A DNA stretch of 64,000 nucleotides from Hydrangea macrophylla (taxonomy: Eukaryota; Streptophyta; Magnoliopsida; Cornales; Hydrangeaceae). A program made the position numbers and the translations under genes. The notes below the pieces were generated by a model. The model did not search any database, was not told where the DNA came from, and saw only the letters and a list, made by a program, of their open reading frames with translations. The stretch covers positions 85,746,871 through 85,810,870 of the forward strand of contig CM066994.1 of assembly GCA_033977485.1 (NCBI GenBank), written 5' to 3'. Positions 31,808-43,095 of this stretch are shown piece by piece; position 1 is the first letter of the stretch; each line of letters starts with the position of its first letter.

Positions 31808-32964
31808 CTACTGATAATACTTGCGGAGGTGTTGCACCTTCCAAGGATGAGAGAGATCATGCCCGTCTATGCTCTGTAGCCCATAAGTTCCAGGTCGGTT
31901 GACCCGGGTTACTTTATACGAGCCTTCCCAGTTTGCCCCCAATTTTCCATGGCTCGGGATCCAGGTAGATTGGTTCACTGCCTTAAGGATGAGGTCTCGG
32001 ACTTGAAAACTGCGGTGCATCACCTTGCTATTGTAGTACCGCAAAACCCGTTGCTTGTAGGCTGCCCACTTTAGATAGGCTTGGTCTCTCCTTTCCTCCA
32101 CTATATCCAGTTCTGACCTAAGAGCTTCTTCGTTATCCAGCTCACTGAAGTTGGCCACCTGATATGTAGGCAACCCGAGCTCTGTGGGGACCATTGCCTC
32201 AAATCCGTAGGTTAAAGAGAACGGTGTCTCGCCTGTTGCCGCTCGGGGTGTTGTGCGGTAGGCCCACAGGAGGGTCGGTAGTTCTTCAGCCCACAGCCCT
32301 TTGGCGCCTTCAAGCCTTGTTTTGATTGACTACAAGATTGTCCGGTTGGTTACCTCGGTTTGACCATTGGCTTGTGGGTGCTCAGGGGAGGAGTAATGAT
32401 TCAGTATCCCGTAGCCCGAGCAAAACTGCCTGAAGATAGGGGTGTCAAATTGTCTGCCATTATTGCTGACCAGGACCCAGGGAATGCCGAACCTACTGAG
32501 AATATTCCTTTCCACGAAGCTTTCCATTTTCCGTTCGGTTATTGTCGCCAAGGGCTCGACCTCTGCCCATTTGGTGAAGTAATCAACAGCGATGATGGCG
32601 AACTTGACCTGTCCTTTTCCCATCAATAGGGGACCGATAATGTCGATTCCCTACTAGGCGAACGGCCAGGGGCTGTGGATTGGTGTCTGGAGCTCTCCAG
32701 GTCGGTTGATCATGGGAAAGTATCTTTGACACTTGTCACACCTTCGGACGTACTCTTGCAAATCTCGGGCCATGGTTGACCAGTAATAACCTTGCAATAG
32801 GGCCTTTCTGGAGAGTGCCCGGCCTCCGATGTGGTTCCCGCACACTCCTTCGTGGATTTCGCACAATATCGTTGGCACCTGTGCGGGGTGAACACAGCGG
32901 AGGTATGGGATAGTGAATCCCCTCTTGTAGAGAATGCGGTCAACAAGGTGGTATTAGGCCGCAC
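31808..32964 (-). pseudogene. Integrase of element B
   Basis: On the minus strand an HHCC-type zinc-binding region (HEGVCGNHIGGRALSRKALL, then CDKC) is followed by a core with VDYFTKWAEVEPLA and SPEHPQANGQTEVTNRTIL. The C-terminal part ends with DLILKAVN, LGANWEGSYKVTRV and HPWKVQHLRKYYQ, typical of Tat-lineage integrases. The usual SDNG segment with the second catalytic Asp reads VSNNGRQF, so that Asp has become Asn. The coding frame is split by stops and frame changes near 32640 and 32330. Its normal role would be to insert the cDNA in the nucleus. Confidence 0.85.
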
Positions 32965-33752
32965 GGTACTTGACCCGGCGGGCCTCTTCTCTGTCGTCTG
33001 GTAGCACCCTTATCGTCAAGAATGTCACGAGCGGGTCCATCCAGCTGGGTCCCAGGGTGATCGGATCTACCTCCATGCCTTCTGAGTTGATCACACTTGG
33101 CTCGGGCGTATCCCGGGTAAGTCTGACTCAGAAGATGAGGCGAGGCGAGGCGAGCCAACCGGTCGGCCCTGGTATTTTCTTCTCTGGGTATTTGCGTGAT
33201 GGAGAATCCCCTGAGCTTCTTGGAAACCGCTCGGACAAGGGCCAAGTAGGCTACCATGTTGTCTTTCCGCGCTTCGTATTCTTGGTTAACCTGGTTGACC
33301 ACGAGCTGGGAGTCGCTGTATCCCTGGATCTATTGTGCATTCATAGAGATGGCCAACTGTAATCCGACCAAGAGGGCTTCGTATTCGGCCTCGTTGTTGG
33401 AGGCACGAAACCCAAACCTTAGTGTATATTTGAGCTTGATACCGTCGGGGGTAGTTAGGATGATTCTTGCCCCACTGCCTTGCTGATTAGATGAACCGTC
33501 CACATGCAGTACCCAGGTTGGGATATCAGAGTGTAACCTGGGTGATAAGGCTGGCGGCTCAGAATCTTCAACCGGGTCCTCTGGATACGTGAACTCAACC
33601 AAAAAGTCTGCCACGGCTTGTCCCTTGATGGCTGTCCGGGGTCGGTAGATCACTTCAAACTCTTCCAACTCCAAGGTTGACGAGCCTCCCGAACGTGTCT
33701 GGACGGCTGAGGATTCTGTGGAGATGTTGATCTGTGAGGACCACAATGGCAT
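32965..33752 (-). pseudogene. Second RNase H domain of element B
   Basis: On the minus strand, WVLHVDGSSNQQGSGARIIL, NNEAEYEALLVGLQLA and later NTRADRLARLAS give the D, E and D residues of an RNase H fold. It lies after the reverse-transcriptase-linked RNase H. An additional, archaeal-like RNase H at this place marks the Tat lineage. The frame breaks near 33330. It is preceded in the same frame by the end of the first RNase H (YRPRTAIKGQAVADF). Confidence 0.8.
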
Positions 33753-34890
33753 GGGCCTGAAAGTACGGGCGGAGCCTTCGGGCCGAGGTGATAAGTGCGA
33801 ACGCCAGTTTTTTGATGCGGGAGTACCTGCTCTCTGTGCCCTGTAACGCCCGGCTGGTGTAGTACACTGGGAACTATATCACGTGCTCTTCCCGAATGAG
33901 TGCTGAGCTAACTGCTGATGGTGACACTGCCAAGTATAAAAATAATTCTTCCCCCGGAACGGGTGTTGAGAGTAGAGGAGGGGACGCCAAGTACTTCTTG
34001 AGTTCTTGGAACGCCTCTTCGCACTCTTCTGACCACTGGAACGCTTTGCGTAGGATTTTAAAGAATGACAGGCACCGGTCGGTAGCTCGGGAGACAAATC
34101 TATTCAATGCGGCCACCCGTCCGGCTAAGCTCTGTACTTCCTTCGTTGATTTGGGCGACCGTATGTTGATGATGGCTTTTATCTTTTCGGGGTTTGCCTC
34201 AATCCCCTGTCTGCTGACTAGATGGCCCAAAAATTTCCCGGACAAGACGCCGAAGGTGCATTTGGCCGGGTTCAATCTCATCCTGAATTTTGTCAAAATG
34301 CTGAAGGCCCCGGCCAGATGCTCAAGGTGGCCGGGCTCGTCCCGGCTCTTGACTAGCAGATCATCCACATATACTTCCATAGACTTTCCAATTAGGTCTT
34401 TAAACATGTAGTTGACCAGGCGTTGGTAGGTGGCCCCGGCATTCTTGAGACCGAATGGCATAACCTTGTAACAATACGTGCCCTGGTCAGTGATGAACGC
34501 AGTCTTCTCTTTGTCCTCGGGGTACATGCTGATCTGGTTGTACCCCGAGTAAGCGTCCATGAATGAGAGAAGAGAGTAACCTGCCGTGGAGTCCACAAGG
34601 AGGTCTATCCTGGGTAGCGGATAGCAATCCTTGGGGCAAGCCTTGTTGAGGTCGGTGAAGTCCACACACATCCTCCACTTCCCGCTGCTTTTCTTGACAA
34701 TTACCACATTGGCTAGCCATTCGGGGTAGTGGACTTCTTGTATGGAATGGGCTTTGAGTAGCTTCTCGACCTCCTCACTCACTGCTTTTTGCCTCTCGGG
34801 GGCCATGCCCCTCCTTTTCTGCTTCACTGACCAGCAGTCTGGACTGACATTGAGTCGATGGGACATTACCTGGGGGTCAATCCCGGGCAT
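33655..34890 (-). pseudogene. Reverse transcriptase and first RNase H of element B
   Basis: A 338-residue open frame from 34890 contains KWRMCVDFTDLNKACPKDCY, FMDAYSGYNQI with catalytic D112, and YVDD at residues 174-177, so all three polymerase aspartates are present. AGATYQRLVN and FLGHLVS are also typical. The frame ends in a stop near 33874. The RNase H tail (YYTSRALQGTESRYSRIKKL and LRPYFQAHAIVVLTD) follows, and a frameshift near 33720 leads into the rest. It would copy the element RNA into DNA in the virus-like particle. Confidence 0.88.
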
Positions 34891-34894
34891 ATCC

Positions 34895-35928
34895 TCATGA
34901 CTCTAAGGCAAAACGTCCTAATTTTTGCCTCAGAAACTGAGTCAGTTTTTCCTTCAGGACGGGCTCTAGCAGGGTACCAATGCTGACCGTGCAGTCAGGG
35001 TACTCGGGATTCAACGTCACACTTTTCAATTCTTTCACCGGACCTACCGCGTTGCTCTGGTTCCGGAGGTCCATCTCTTGAACGTTTAATATTTTAGTGA
35101 TAGCCTCCCGGCGTAACGAGCTGACATAGTAACTGTGGGCGATAGTCTGATCTCCATGTAAGCATCCGGGTCCCTGAGGAGTTGGGAACTTCACTGTTAA
35201 GCTGTAGGTGGAGACGACCGCTCTGGCCTTGTTGAGGGTTGGACTGCCAAGAATGACATTATAGGCTGACGGGGCTTCTACGATCACAAAATTGGTCAGC
35301 ACAGAAGCCGGTAGGTCCCCATGAGAACTGGAAGCTCGATTATTCCGAGCGATTGTGTACTAGAACCATTGAATCCAACTAAAGGTGTAGCAACCGGCCA
35401 GAGCCGATCCCTGGCAATCCCGAGTTGATCGAATGCTGACGTGAACATGATGTCGGACGAGCTACCTGTGTCCACTAGCACCCTCTTGACCATATAGTTG
35501 GCTATAGAAAGCGTCACTACTAGCGGGTCATCATGGGGGCAGCGGACACCCTGTAAGTCGTCAGATGTGAATGTTAGAACATCAGTTGGGGAGGAGCCGA
35601 TGGATTGGACCGGCCAGACATCCACCCGGGATGCCCGAGAATTCCTCTTCCGTGCCGACTGTAAATCCCCTCCGCCTGACGTTCCTCCGGAGATCACGTG
35701 GATGTGGCCAAGTGGTGGTGGCTGATCGGGAGCTCGGGTGTCCTGCCGGGGTTGTCTGTCTACCGTGACGAACTCCGCAAGGTGTCCCTGCTTGATCAGC
35801 TTCTCTATTGCTATCTTTAATTTAAAGCAATCCTCTATTTCATGGCCGTGATCCCTGTGGTAGCGGCAGAACTTGTCCCAATTCCTCTTATCTGGCGGAG
35901 CTCTGAGTTTAGCTGGCTGCTGAAGCAA
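34895..35928 (-). pseudogene. Protease region of element B
   Basis: On the minus strand KRVLVDTGSSSDIMF is an intact retropepsin DTGSS active site, followed by FNGSSTQSLGIIELPV. Upstream is a CRYHRDHGHEIEDCFKLK metal-knuckle segment marking the end of gag. A frame change near 35300 leads to a second frame with NVILGSPTLNKARAVVSTYS, which is the conserved ILG flap-side motif. The frameshift means the protease could not be made in one piece. Confidence 0.85.
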
Positions 35929-37325
35929 CCTCTGCGCCTCTACGGTGGCTATGACTTCATGTATGGGCCTGGAAAGGGGTGTGAAAGCAATCGGGGGCTG
36001 ACCCCGGGCATCCTTCTGATCTTGCTTTGGCTTCTTTCCCGTGCCCTTTCGAATCCTTCACGCTTGCGCTTGGCGTTCGGGGATTCGTCTCACGCCTGGC
36101 CGGCGCGCTTCGCCTTCAGGAACTCCTCAGTATCTATGTACTTTCCGACCCTCTCCGAGAGCTCCACAAGGGTTGTCGGTCAGTCACGATGGAACGACAT
36201 GGCAATCTTGGTGTGTTGAACTCCCGAACAGAAGGCCATGATTGCGGCCGTTTCATTAAGATTGTGAATCTGGAGCCTTTGTAGGTTGAAACGGTCCACA
36301 TACTCCCTCAGGGACTCCCCTTTACGCTACTTGACAGTCAGCAGCTGAGTGTTCGATTGCGACCGGTCGAGCATCCCGACAAACTGGCTGATGAATAGCT
36401 TGTTGAGGGCTTTGAAATCTTCGACCGTCCGGGGCTTTAAAGCATGGAACCACCGTGCGGCTGGCCCCTTGAGGGTACTAGGAAAGGCCAGGCACAGTAG
36501 CTCGTCCATCGTGGTGACCAGTGCCATCTGAGCCTTATAAGTGCAGATGTGGTCCACCGGACTCCCTGTACCGTCATAGGAGCTGAGGTGAGGGGGTTTG
36601 AACTTCTGTGGAATAGGAACCGTGTCACCCGAGTGATATATGGTGATTCCGTCTCCGTATTGGTGAGGTCGTGGAAGACTTGCAGTTCAACCTCTCAGTT
36701 TACTACTGCAATTCCTCGACCTGGGCCTTTACGTCATCCCGCACGGTTTTCCTCTCTATATCCGAGCGGTAGGTCGGATCGGATGACGAGGCCTCTTCCT
36801 CAAAGTGCGTCGACATCGGGGATAGGGCCCAACTCCTGGTCCGGGAAAGCGTGTGCCTAAGATCCCCCTGGCTCAGGGCCAGTGGGTCCTCGGCCGATTC
36901 CCGAACCTTTCGTCCTGACTCCTCCCCTCTGGCTACACGCCGCCGTTGATAATAGTCCTGGCGTCCTCCACTCGGTGAGGATTGGGCTGAGCTCGTCTCT
37001 GCGAGCGCCTGGTTGCCTGGCTGCGCTCACCATCACCGAGGCATTCCTGGTCCGGTGGGAACACCGGGGCGGAACGGGCTTGCCTTCGTGCCCGAGCGGG
37101 CCTTTGAATAGGGGTGCTTTTCTCAGGCTAATTTTCTGATGCAAGACGCTTCTCCTGCTGGGCCAAAAGTGCCTCTATATGTTCTTGTGTCCGGCGCTGG
37201 CCCTCCAAGAGTTGTGCCAGTGCTGCAGTTATCTGTTCGGTGGTCATGGAGGCAGCCTGTTGCTCAAGCTGCAAGTTCTCCTGACCGGTCGGAACAATAG
37301 TTTTCTTACCCGTCTTTGGCGGCAT
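35929..37325 (-). pseudogene. Gag of element B
   Basis: The start is at 37325 (MPPKTGKKTIV, then EQITAALAQLLEGQRRTQEH, a probable coiled coil). The capsid core appears at 36327-36557 on the minus strand as MALVTTMDELLCLAFPSTLKGPAARWFHALKPRTV with LNKLFISQFVG, typical of the retrotransposon gag domain. At least two frame changes separate these parts (near 37140 and 36560-36630) and stops occur near 36325, so it is a pseudogene. Confidence 0.82.
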
Positions 37326-37362
37326 GTTGATCAGTCAACAATTTGTTGATGAGAAGACTATG

Positions 37363-37384
37363 TCGATTCCCACAGACGGCACCA
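37363..37384 (-). other. Primer-binding site of element B, tRNA-Lys-like
   Basis: On the minus strand TGGTGCCGTCTGTGGGAATC starts 6 bp inside the 5' LTR. It fits the 3' end of plant tRNA-Lys (acceptor AGACGGC plus CCA) as I recall it, with a mismatch at the discriminator base. The identity of the tRNA needs checking. Confidence 0.65.
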
Positions 37385-37390
37385 AACTGA

Positions 37391-38001
37391 TGATGTCTAA
37401 AACTGGTAAGAAGGGTTTAGAAAGAGAAAAAGACAAGAACAAGTTGTATGTGGTTCGGTCCCGTTAACAAGGTGACCTACGTCCACGGTTGCGTTTGTGC
37501 GCATTCACTAGCAGATCTCCGGCGGGCCTGGTGAGCCAACAAAGAGGGGCGGCACTACTAGTAATACCGGCCGGGTATATGCGTATTGATGGTAAGTTCT
37601 CTGTTGTATGCTTGATAGCTAGAGAATTATTTTTGGATCCCTGTAGAGAGGGTAGGTGGGCTCTTTTATAGATGCAAGAGTCCACCCTTACATGGTAAGT
37701 TAATTTAATTAGGAAGCCTAATCTAATTACAATTGATTTGCATGATTTGGGGAGAGTTTCCTAAGTGGTTTAGGAAACTGCCACATTCCATCTTGCAGAC
37801 TTGTAGCTTGTTTAGGAAATCGCTGGTTAGACCAGGTCCACGGGATGTCGCGATCCTCCGATCACGGCCTGTTGGCAGGAATCGCACGGTTCTAATGAAC
37901 ACCTCGGGATTGCTTGGTTATTGGCACCTTTACCGAAGTAACCGGCACCTCTTGGTGACGTGGCAGACTGTCTTCATGGCTAGATTATTTTGGACATATC
38001 A
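37391..38001 (-). repeat. 5' LTR of element B
   Basis: 611 bp. On the minus strand TGATATGTCC to TTAGACATCA. The likely TATA box on the minus strand is TATAAAAG at 37663-37670. Confidence 0.88.
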
Positions 38002-38579
38002 TGTTGCACCAATTTATAATTCGGGTTAAAAACTTGTAATACCTTTAACTAGATAACTCGTGGACATTATAATATATTTGGTCAGTGTTTATATAAGTTG
38101 GTTAAGTTGGGTTTAATTGCATTTATCAGGTGTTGGGTATGTTTGGGTGGTCTTAGTTTAAAATTGGAGATGCTGCAGAATGGGCTTTGCTGCCTAAATG
38201 TAGTCGACTGGGGCAATCGACTAGATCTATTTTCAAAGTTGGACTTTCTGTAACAACATGTCCAGTTGACCGGACAGGTACCAGTCGACCAGATTTTGGC
38301 ACCTCCCTGTGGATTCACAGTCGACCGGACATGGTTCAGTCAAGTGGGTTGGGACTCTGAGATTTTGACTCTCTATAGTTTCCAATACAATCGACTAGGT
38401 CCCAGATCAGTCGACTGGGTTTCCTTGTTTCAAAATGAAATGTTTTATAAGTGTTTTAAATCGGAAAACATTTTAATAACTCAGTATTTTATAGTTATTG
38501 GTGGACCTTTAGGAGTATTGTGAGTGACTTGGTAGCGTGCCACTTGTCTTAGATCCATATGGGTGGTTCCGGAATGTGA
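38002..38579 (+). repeat. Partial 5' LTR of element C with GTCGAC palindromes
   Basis: Ends near GGAATGTGATA, a few bases before the primer site, in the style of the F LTR. At about 38198-38425 the motifs AGTCGACTGG, AGTTGACCGGAC, CAGTCGACCAG, CAGTCGACCGGAC and CAGTCGACTGGG recur, often in pairs. Confidence 0.75.
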
Positions 38580-38586
38580 TATTTTG

Positions 38587-38598
38587 TGGTATCAGAGT
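38587..38598 (+). other. Primer-binding site of element C, initiator tRNA-Met type
   Basis: TGGTATCAGAGT matches the 11-12 nt core complementary to the 3' end of plant initiator tRNA-Met. Confidence 0.8.
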
Positions 38599-38785
38599 AA
38601 TAAGCTTTGGAATTTGGGTGCGAGAGACGACAATTTGAGAGTACACATTATGATTGAGCATGTAGATGCATTTGTGTATGCATATTAATAAGTGTTGCTA
38701 TGTGGTGATGTTGTAACATGAACAATGCACAATATATAGGCATAGCACACATTGTATTTATGCGAATTTGAATAATAGGTAAAAA

Positions 38786-39655
38786 ATGGATCCAACCCAA
38801 GAACATTCACCAAACTCAAGACTGGATCATTTGGAGGATGTAGTGAGTAGTTTTGTAAGAGCTATATTAGTGACAGAGTACCGTCGAGTGAGATTGGACC
38901 TGCAAATCCACGATAAAGGGTAGAACGTGGAGTAATTGAGCAATTCTACAAGAAAGCCTAGCCAGTTTGATGGGGGCCCTGATTCATGACAAGCTAACCA
39001 TTGGGTAATGGACATGAACCCAATTTCCCGAGTAGTGGGTTATACGGATGATGAGAAGACCATGTGTGCAACCGATACTTTGAAGGGCACAGCTCAAAAT
39101 TGGTGGACCAGTGTATTGGCACAAGGTGCACTGGAGACATGGGAACAATTTGTGAAGGTGTTTTATAAGAGATACTTTTCGGCATCCGCCAAGACTCAAT
39201 TGGCACGGGAGTTTGTAAAACTCCAACAAGGGGATATAATTGTGAACGAATATGCGACTAAGTATAATAGCTTACTCCGATTTGGGCATCGTACCCTTCC
39301 AAGAGAAGTTGACACAACTAGAAAATTTGAGGAAGGTTTGAAAGATAATATCAAAAGTCGGGTAGATATTCATTAGCTTCGGTCCGTGGTAGCAGTGCAA
39401 GATGTGGCACTTATTGTGGAAAGAGATATTGACAAATACAAACAGGGACAACAAGGCAAATGTCCGGTGGAAGGTATAGGCAAAGGACAAGAATTTTTCA
39501 AGAAGATGTTTTCACGAGGTTCTGGATTGGGTACAAGTTCAGGCAGTCAAGGGGGAAGTTTTGCAACATCGGAAGGTCGTCCATTGTGTCAAACGTGTAA
39601 CCGTAGGCACGGGGGAGTATGCTACCTAAATATGACTTATAACATTTGTATGTAA
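38786..39655 (+). pseudogene. Gag of element C
   Basis: The start is probably the ATG at 38786 (MDPTQEHSPNSRLDHLEDVV). The gag core in the same frame reads DTLKGTAQNWWTSVLAQGAL, then FVKVFYKRYFSASAKTQLAR and EFVKLQQGDIIVNEYATKYN. In-frame stops near 38924, 38937, 38987 and 39374 break it. A Gly/Ser-rich stretch and CQTCNRRHGGVC, half of a zinc knuckle, follow. It would form the particle shell. Confidence 0.82.
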
Positions 39656-39899
39656 ATGGGGCATTCTTTGAGAAATTTTTCCACAACCAAGGGGTCGAGG
39701 CATGAGAAGCTTAACTTCGGGACCAAGGGGAGGATGCTTTGATTATGGAGATATTGAACACTACGCTAATGATTGCCCAAAGGGTCATCAATAGGAAACA
39801 AGTTCAATGGCATCGTTTGGACCAAGACAGAACGTGGATAAGGGAAAAGGTGTAGAGCAAAGGCAAGGGAGGTTCTTCTAGCTCAGGTTGGGTGACGTT

Positions 39900-41574
39900 T
39901 GTTGGGATTGTGCCCTCAAACCAGGTCTTTATGTATGCGACACTTGGCATTTTATATATAGATATCATTTATGCATTTTATTATGTTTCTATCATGAGAT
40001 GATTCTTTGTAATCCTTAATTATCATAGTAGGTAATTCGTGTATGTATGAGATACATATATGTGAGATACGATTCACTATTATTTGATACTTAGAATTTA
40101 TCACAGTGGATGACGAGGCTGGATATCCCATCAGGTATACACTATAGCATGATTAACTACCATTGGATGGAGTGATGAATCTCAATCACTATAGTATGAC
40201 TCTTAGTAAATATGCTAGTACTTATAGTACATTAACGGTCCATGAGCTTTCCTATTGACATTTAAAACTATCAACAATCGATAGGAACTCACAACTTGTA
40301 TAAGGTACGTGGTCTCAATCTTGAGACGATTATGGACATAGACTATGGATGTGACTGCTTTGACTTACCAATCAGTAAGGTCTTCAAAATAAACACCTGG
40401 GTATCTTGCGTATGTCACACTCATAGGGTTGTGAACATATATATATATTGTCAAGATAGAATCTACCCTCTAATGAATAGTAAGCATTCCCTTGAGAAGG
40501 TCACCAAGTTGATTACTGAGAACTGCAGTCTTGTTGATAAGTAGTTATCAACATGTTTGGTAATCATGAGAGGTGAACGGGAGTCAAGGAATGTAAGAAG
40601 TAATCATTATTCAGGTTGACAGTAATAGTTATTCGACTACCTGGTTGTAATTATGAATGCTGAAGGTAGAGGGACATTAATGCACCTAATAAGTCTAGTT
40701 ATTGCTTCAGATATGTTCTTTTGCGTTGGAGTACAACTATCATTATATAGTGGAGTTAACGTTAACTGATCAGTTGGTTAATGTGCTGATTGAAGAGTTT
40801 GATAATAGGAATTAATGATAAGTCTAAGCTAACAATAAAGAACCTAGGAGGTCCCACTCTTAGCTCTGCAGAGAATGCTTGGAAAGGCATATGGGGATTG
40901 AACTAATCGATTGAACATGGGTTCAGTTTGATCAATTGAAAAAGATTCGATCGATCGAAAGCTGTTCGATCGATCGAATCTTTTTCAATCGATCAGTTCG
41001 ATCGATCGAATCTTTTTCAATCGATCAAACTGATCGATTGAAACCTAAAGTCGATTTTTAAACTTATAAATAGGAGGACTTGCGAGATAGAATGTTTGAT
41101 CATCATTTTTCTTCTCTTACAAGTCTAGACTATTTTATAAGTCTTCTAGCCTCTCCTATCCTCTCTATTAGGGTTCCCACCAACTCTAGTCTCTCCGGAG
41201 CAAAGCTCAGCTTCTGAATTTGATTAATACATTGGTTCTTGCTTCTATATAAGCAACGGGTCGAGGTTCCATCAACATCAATTTGATTTTAGATTATCTG
41301 GGTAAAACGTGTCATTATTATTGTGGGTCTCAAAGCGAGTTTCTGAGGTTCGCATCAGTGTTTGAGGATCCATAAGAGTGAAGACCATCTAGAGGAGGCC
41401 ATTGGAAGTTGAAGAATTCAGAATTGCATTCAAGACACTAACGTATTGCATACTACTCTTTTCCCCTACGCATCCATGAAATTGATTAGTAGTAGATCCA
41501 GGCATACTAATAAAGTTTTCAACTTTGTTTTCCGTTGTGCATATGTTTACGTTTTTCAAAACCTAAATCCACCA
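39900..41574 (+). mobile_element. Copia-type LTR inserted in element C (probable solo LTR)
   Basis: Starts TGTTGGGATTGTGCCCTC and is alignable over its length to the LTRs of element E (44256-45770 and 53038 onward). It ends near AATCCACCA, after which the gypsy protease of C resumes within about 30 bp. The TATA-like CTTATAAATAG lies at about 41063-41073, just downstream of a CGATCGATCG palindrome cluster. I could not find a matching 5-bp target duplication (ACGTT precedes; ATGAG follows). An 82-residue frame is repeated in the other LTR copies and is not a gene. Confidence 0.8.
40903..41045 (+). repeat. CGATCGATCG palindrome cluster in the copia-type LTR of C
   Basis: Units such as TTCGATCGATCGAA and TTCAATCGATCA alternate with near-identical partners over about 140 bp, ending some 20 bp before the TATA-like box. 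Some units have lost CpG by C-to-T change. Confidence 0.85.
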
Positions 41575-43095
41575 ATGAGTCAATGGCCAACACCATGGTT
41601 TCAAGTATACTACCTGTCTATGCACACCCAACACATGTCTTAATTGATTCAGGATCCACACACTCGTTTGTTGCACATGAGTTCATTAAACACTTAGATA
41701 GTATGTCCTAACCCTTAGGGTATGATTAATCTGTATCATTACCCTTAAGTAAACCTTTGGTGACTTCACGATATTTAAAGCAAGTCAGATTCAAATAGAG
41801 GATAAAGTTTTGACAGTAGATTTGATACCATTAACCGTTCATTATTTTGATGAAATTTTGGGTATGGATTGGTTATCTGCGAACCAAGTCATTATTGATT
41901 ATGAAAGAAAGAGAGTTTTTTTTATCACCGATATACGTGAGTTCAGTTTTCGGGGGATTGGTGTCGTAGCACCACCGTATCTAGTATCAGCTATTTAGGC
42001 GAGTAAGTTGTTGAAGAAGGGTTGTCAAGGTTTTCTTTGTTCAATTATTGACACGCGTGTAACCAGGGAAAGGGTTAAAGATATATTTGTAATACGGGAA
42101 TTTCTGTATGTGTTTCCCAACGACTTGCCAGATGTTTTGATAGGAAGTAAAATCGAGTTCACTATTGAGGTAATACTGGGATCTCAACCAATATCGAAGG
42201 CATTATATAGAATGGCACCGGTGGAGTTAAAAGAACAAAAAATTTAGCTACAAGAACTTCTAGACAAGGGATTCATTTGACCTAGTGTATCACCATGGGG
42301 TGCACAAGTCTTATTTGTGAAGAAGAAAGATGGAACCATGAGAATGTGCATTGATTACTGGGAGTTAAACAAGTTAACAATAAAGAACAAGTATCCATTG
42401 CCAAAGATTGATGACTTATTTGATCAACTTCAAGGAGCTCAAGCATTCTCAAATATCAATTTGCAATCGGGCTACCACCAGCTGAAAGTGAAAGAGGAGG
42501 ATGTGGAGAAGACGACATTCAGGACTCGCTATGGCCATTATGAGTGCTTGGTTACGCCTTTCGGGGTTGCTAACACACTAGCAGCATTTATGAATCTTAT
42601 GAATTGGGTATTCAAAGACTATTTAGATGAGATGGTGATTATTTTCAAAGATGACATCTTGATTTATTCCAAGAGCGTTGAGGATCATGAAAAGCATCTT
42701 CGACTTGTATTACAATGATTACGAGAAAAGAAATTGTTTAGAAAGCTAAAGAAGTGTGAGTTTTGGTTAATAGAGATAGCCTTTTTGCAGCATATTATTT
42801 CTAAGGAAGGTGTAAAAGTGGACCCGTAAAAGATTGAAGCCATGGCTAATTTGGTCACCACCAACCAATGTATCGAAAGTTAGAAGTTTCTTAGGATTGG
42901 CTGGTTACTGTCAGAGGTTCATTGAGAATTTTTCTAGGATTGCTATGTTGATGACACAGTTAATGAAAAAGAATGTACCATTTCATTGGAGTCTAGAGTG
43001 TGATGATTGTTTCAATAAGTTGGCAGCTTGTTTGAAGACGACACCGATTTTGGCTATTCCGTCGGGTAATGAAGGATTTATCGTATTCGATGCTA
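41575..43095 (+). pseudogene. Protease, reverse transcriptase and RNase H start of element C
   Basis: Protease: LIDSGSTHSFVAHEFI near 41645-41695, then FDEILGMDWLSANQVIIDYE (from 41849). Reverse transcriptase: [39 protein letters not shown] and [10 protein letters not shown], where the catalytic DD pair is kept but the usual INLxxGYHQ aspartate reads N ([12 protein letters not shown]). Stops occur near 42245, 42278, 42716 and 42826. The frame changes near 42845, after which [20 protein letters not shown] continues. RNase H is cut at the first aspartate (VFDAM) by element D. Confidence 0.83.

Larger units (their letters stand above)
27341..38001 (-). mobile_element. Element B: decayed autonomous-type Tat-lineage Ty3/gypsy element with an antisense gene
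   Basis: LTR at 37391-38001, with its partner at 27341-27771 cut by the insertion of A; the shared 431 bp align without net gaps. On the minus strand the order is LTR, tRNA-Lys-like primer site, gag, protease, reverse transcriptase, RNase H, second RNase H, integrase, then a gene on the opposite strand, polypurine tract and LTR. The double RNase H is a Tat-lineage hallmark. Several frameshifts and stops make it inactive. It lies in the 5' LTR of element C. Confidence 0.9.
38002..43095 (+). mobile_element. Element C: decayed Ty3/gypsy element, interrupted at both ends and in the middle
   Basis: A partial 5' LTR (38002 to about 38579) is followed by a TGGTATCAGAG primer site, gag, protease, reverse transcriptase and the start of RNase H on the plus strand. 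A copia-type LTR interrupts it at 39900-41574. Element D cuts it at 43096 within RNase H. Several stops and a frameshift make it inactive. Element B interrupts its LTR on the left. Confidence 0.85.

Noticed and set aside
40296..40544. Conserved 60-80-residue protein seen again at 53481
   Set aside because: Both lie at equivalent places in copies of the same copia LTR. The frame is not kept in the LTR at 44256, so this is repeat sequence, not a gene.
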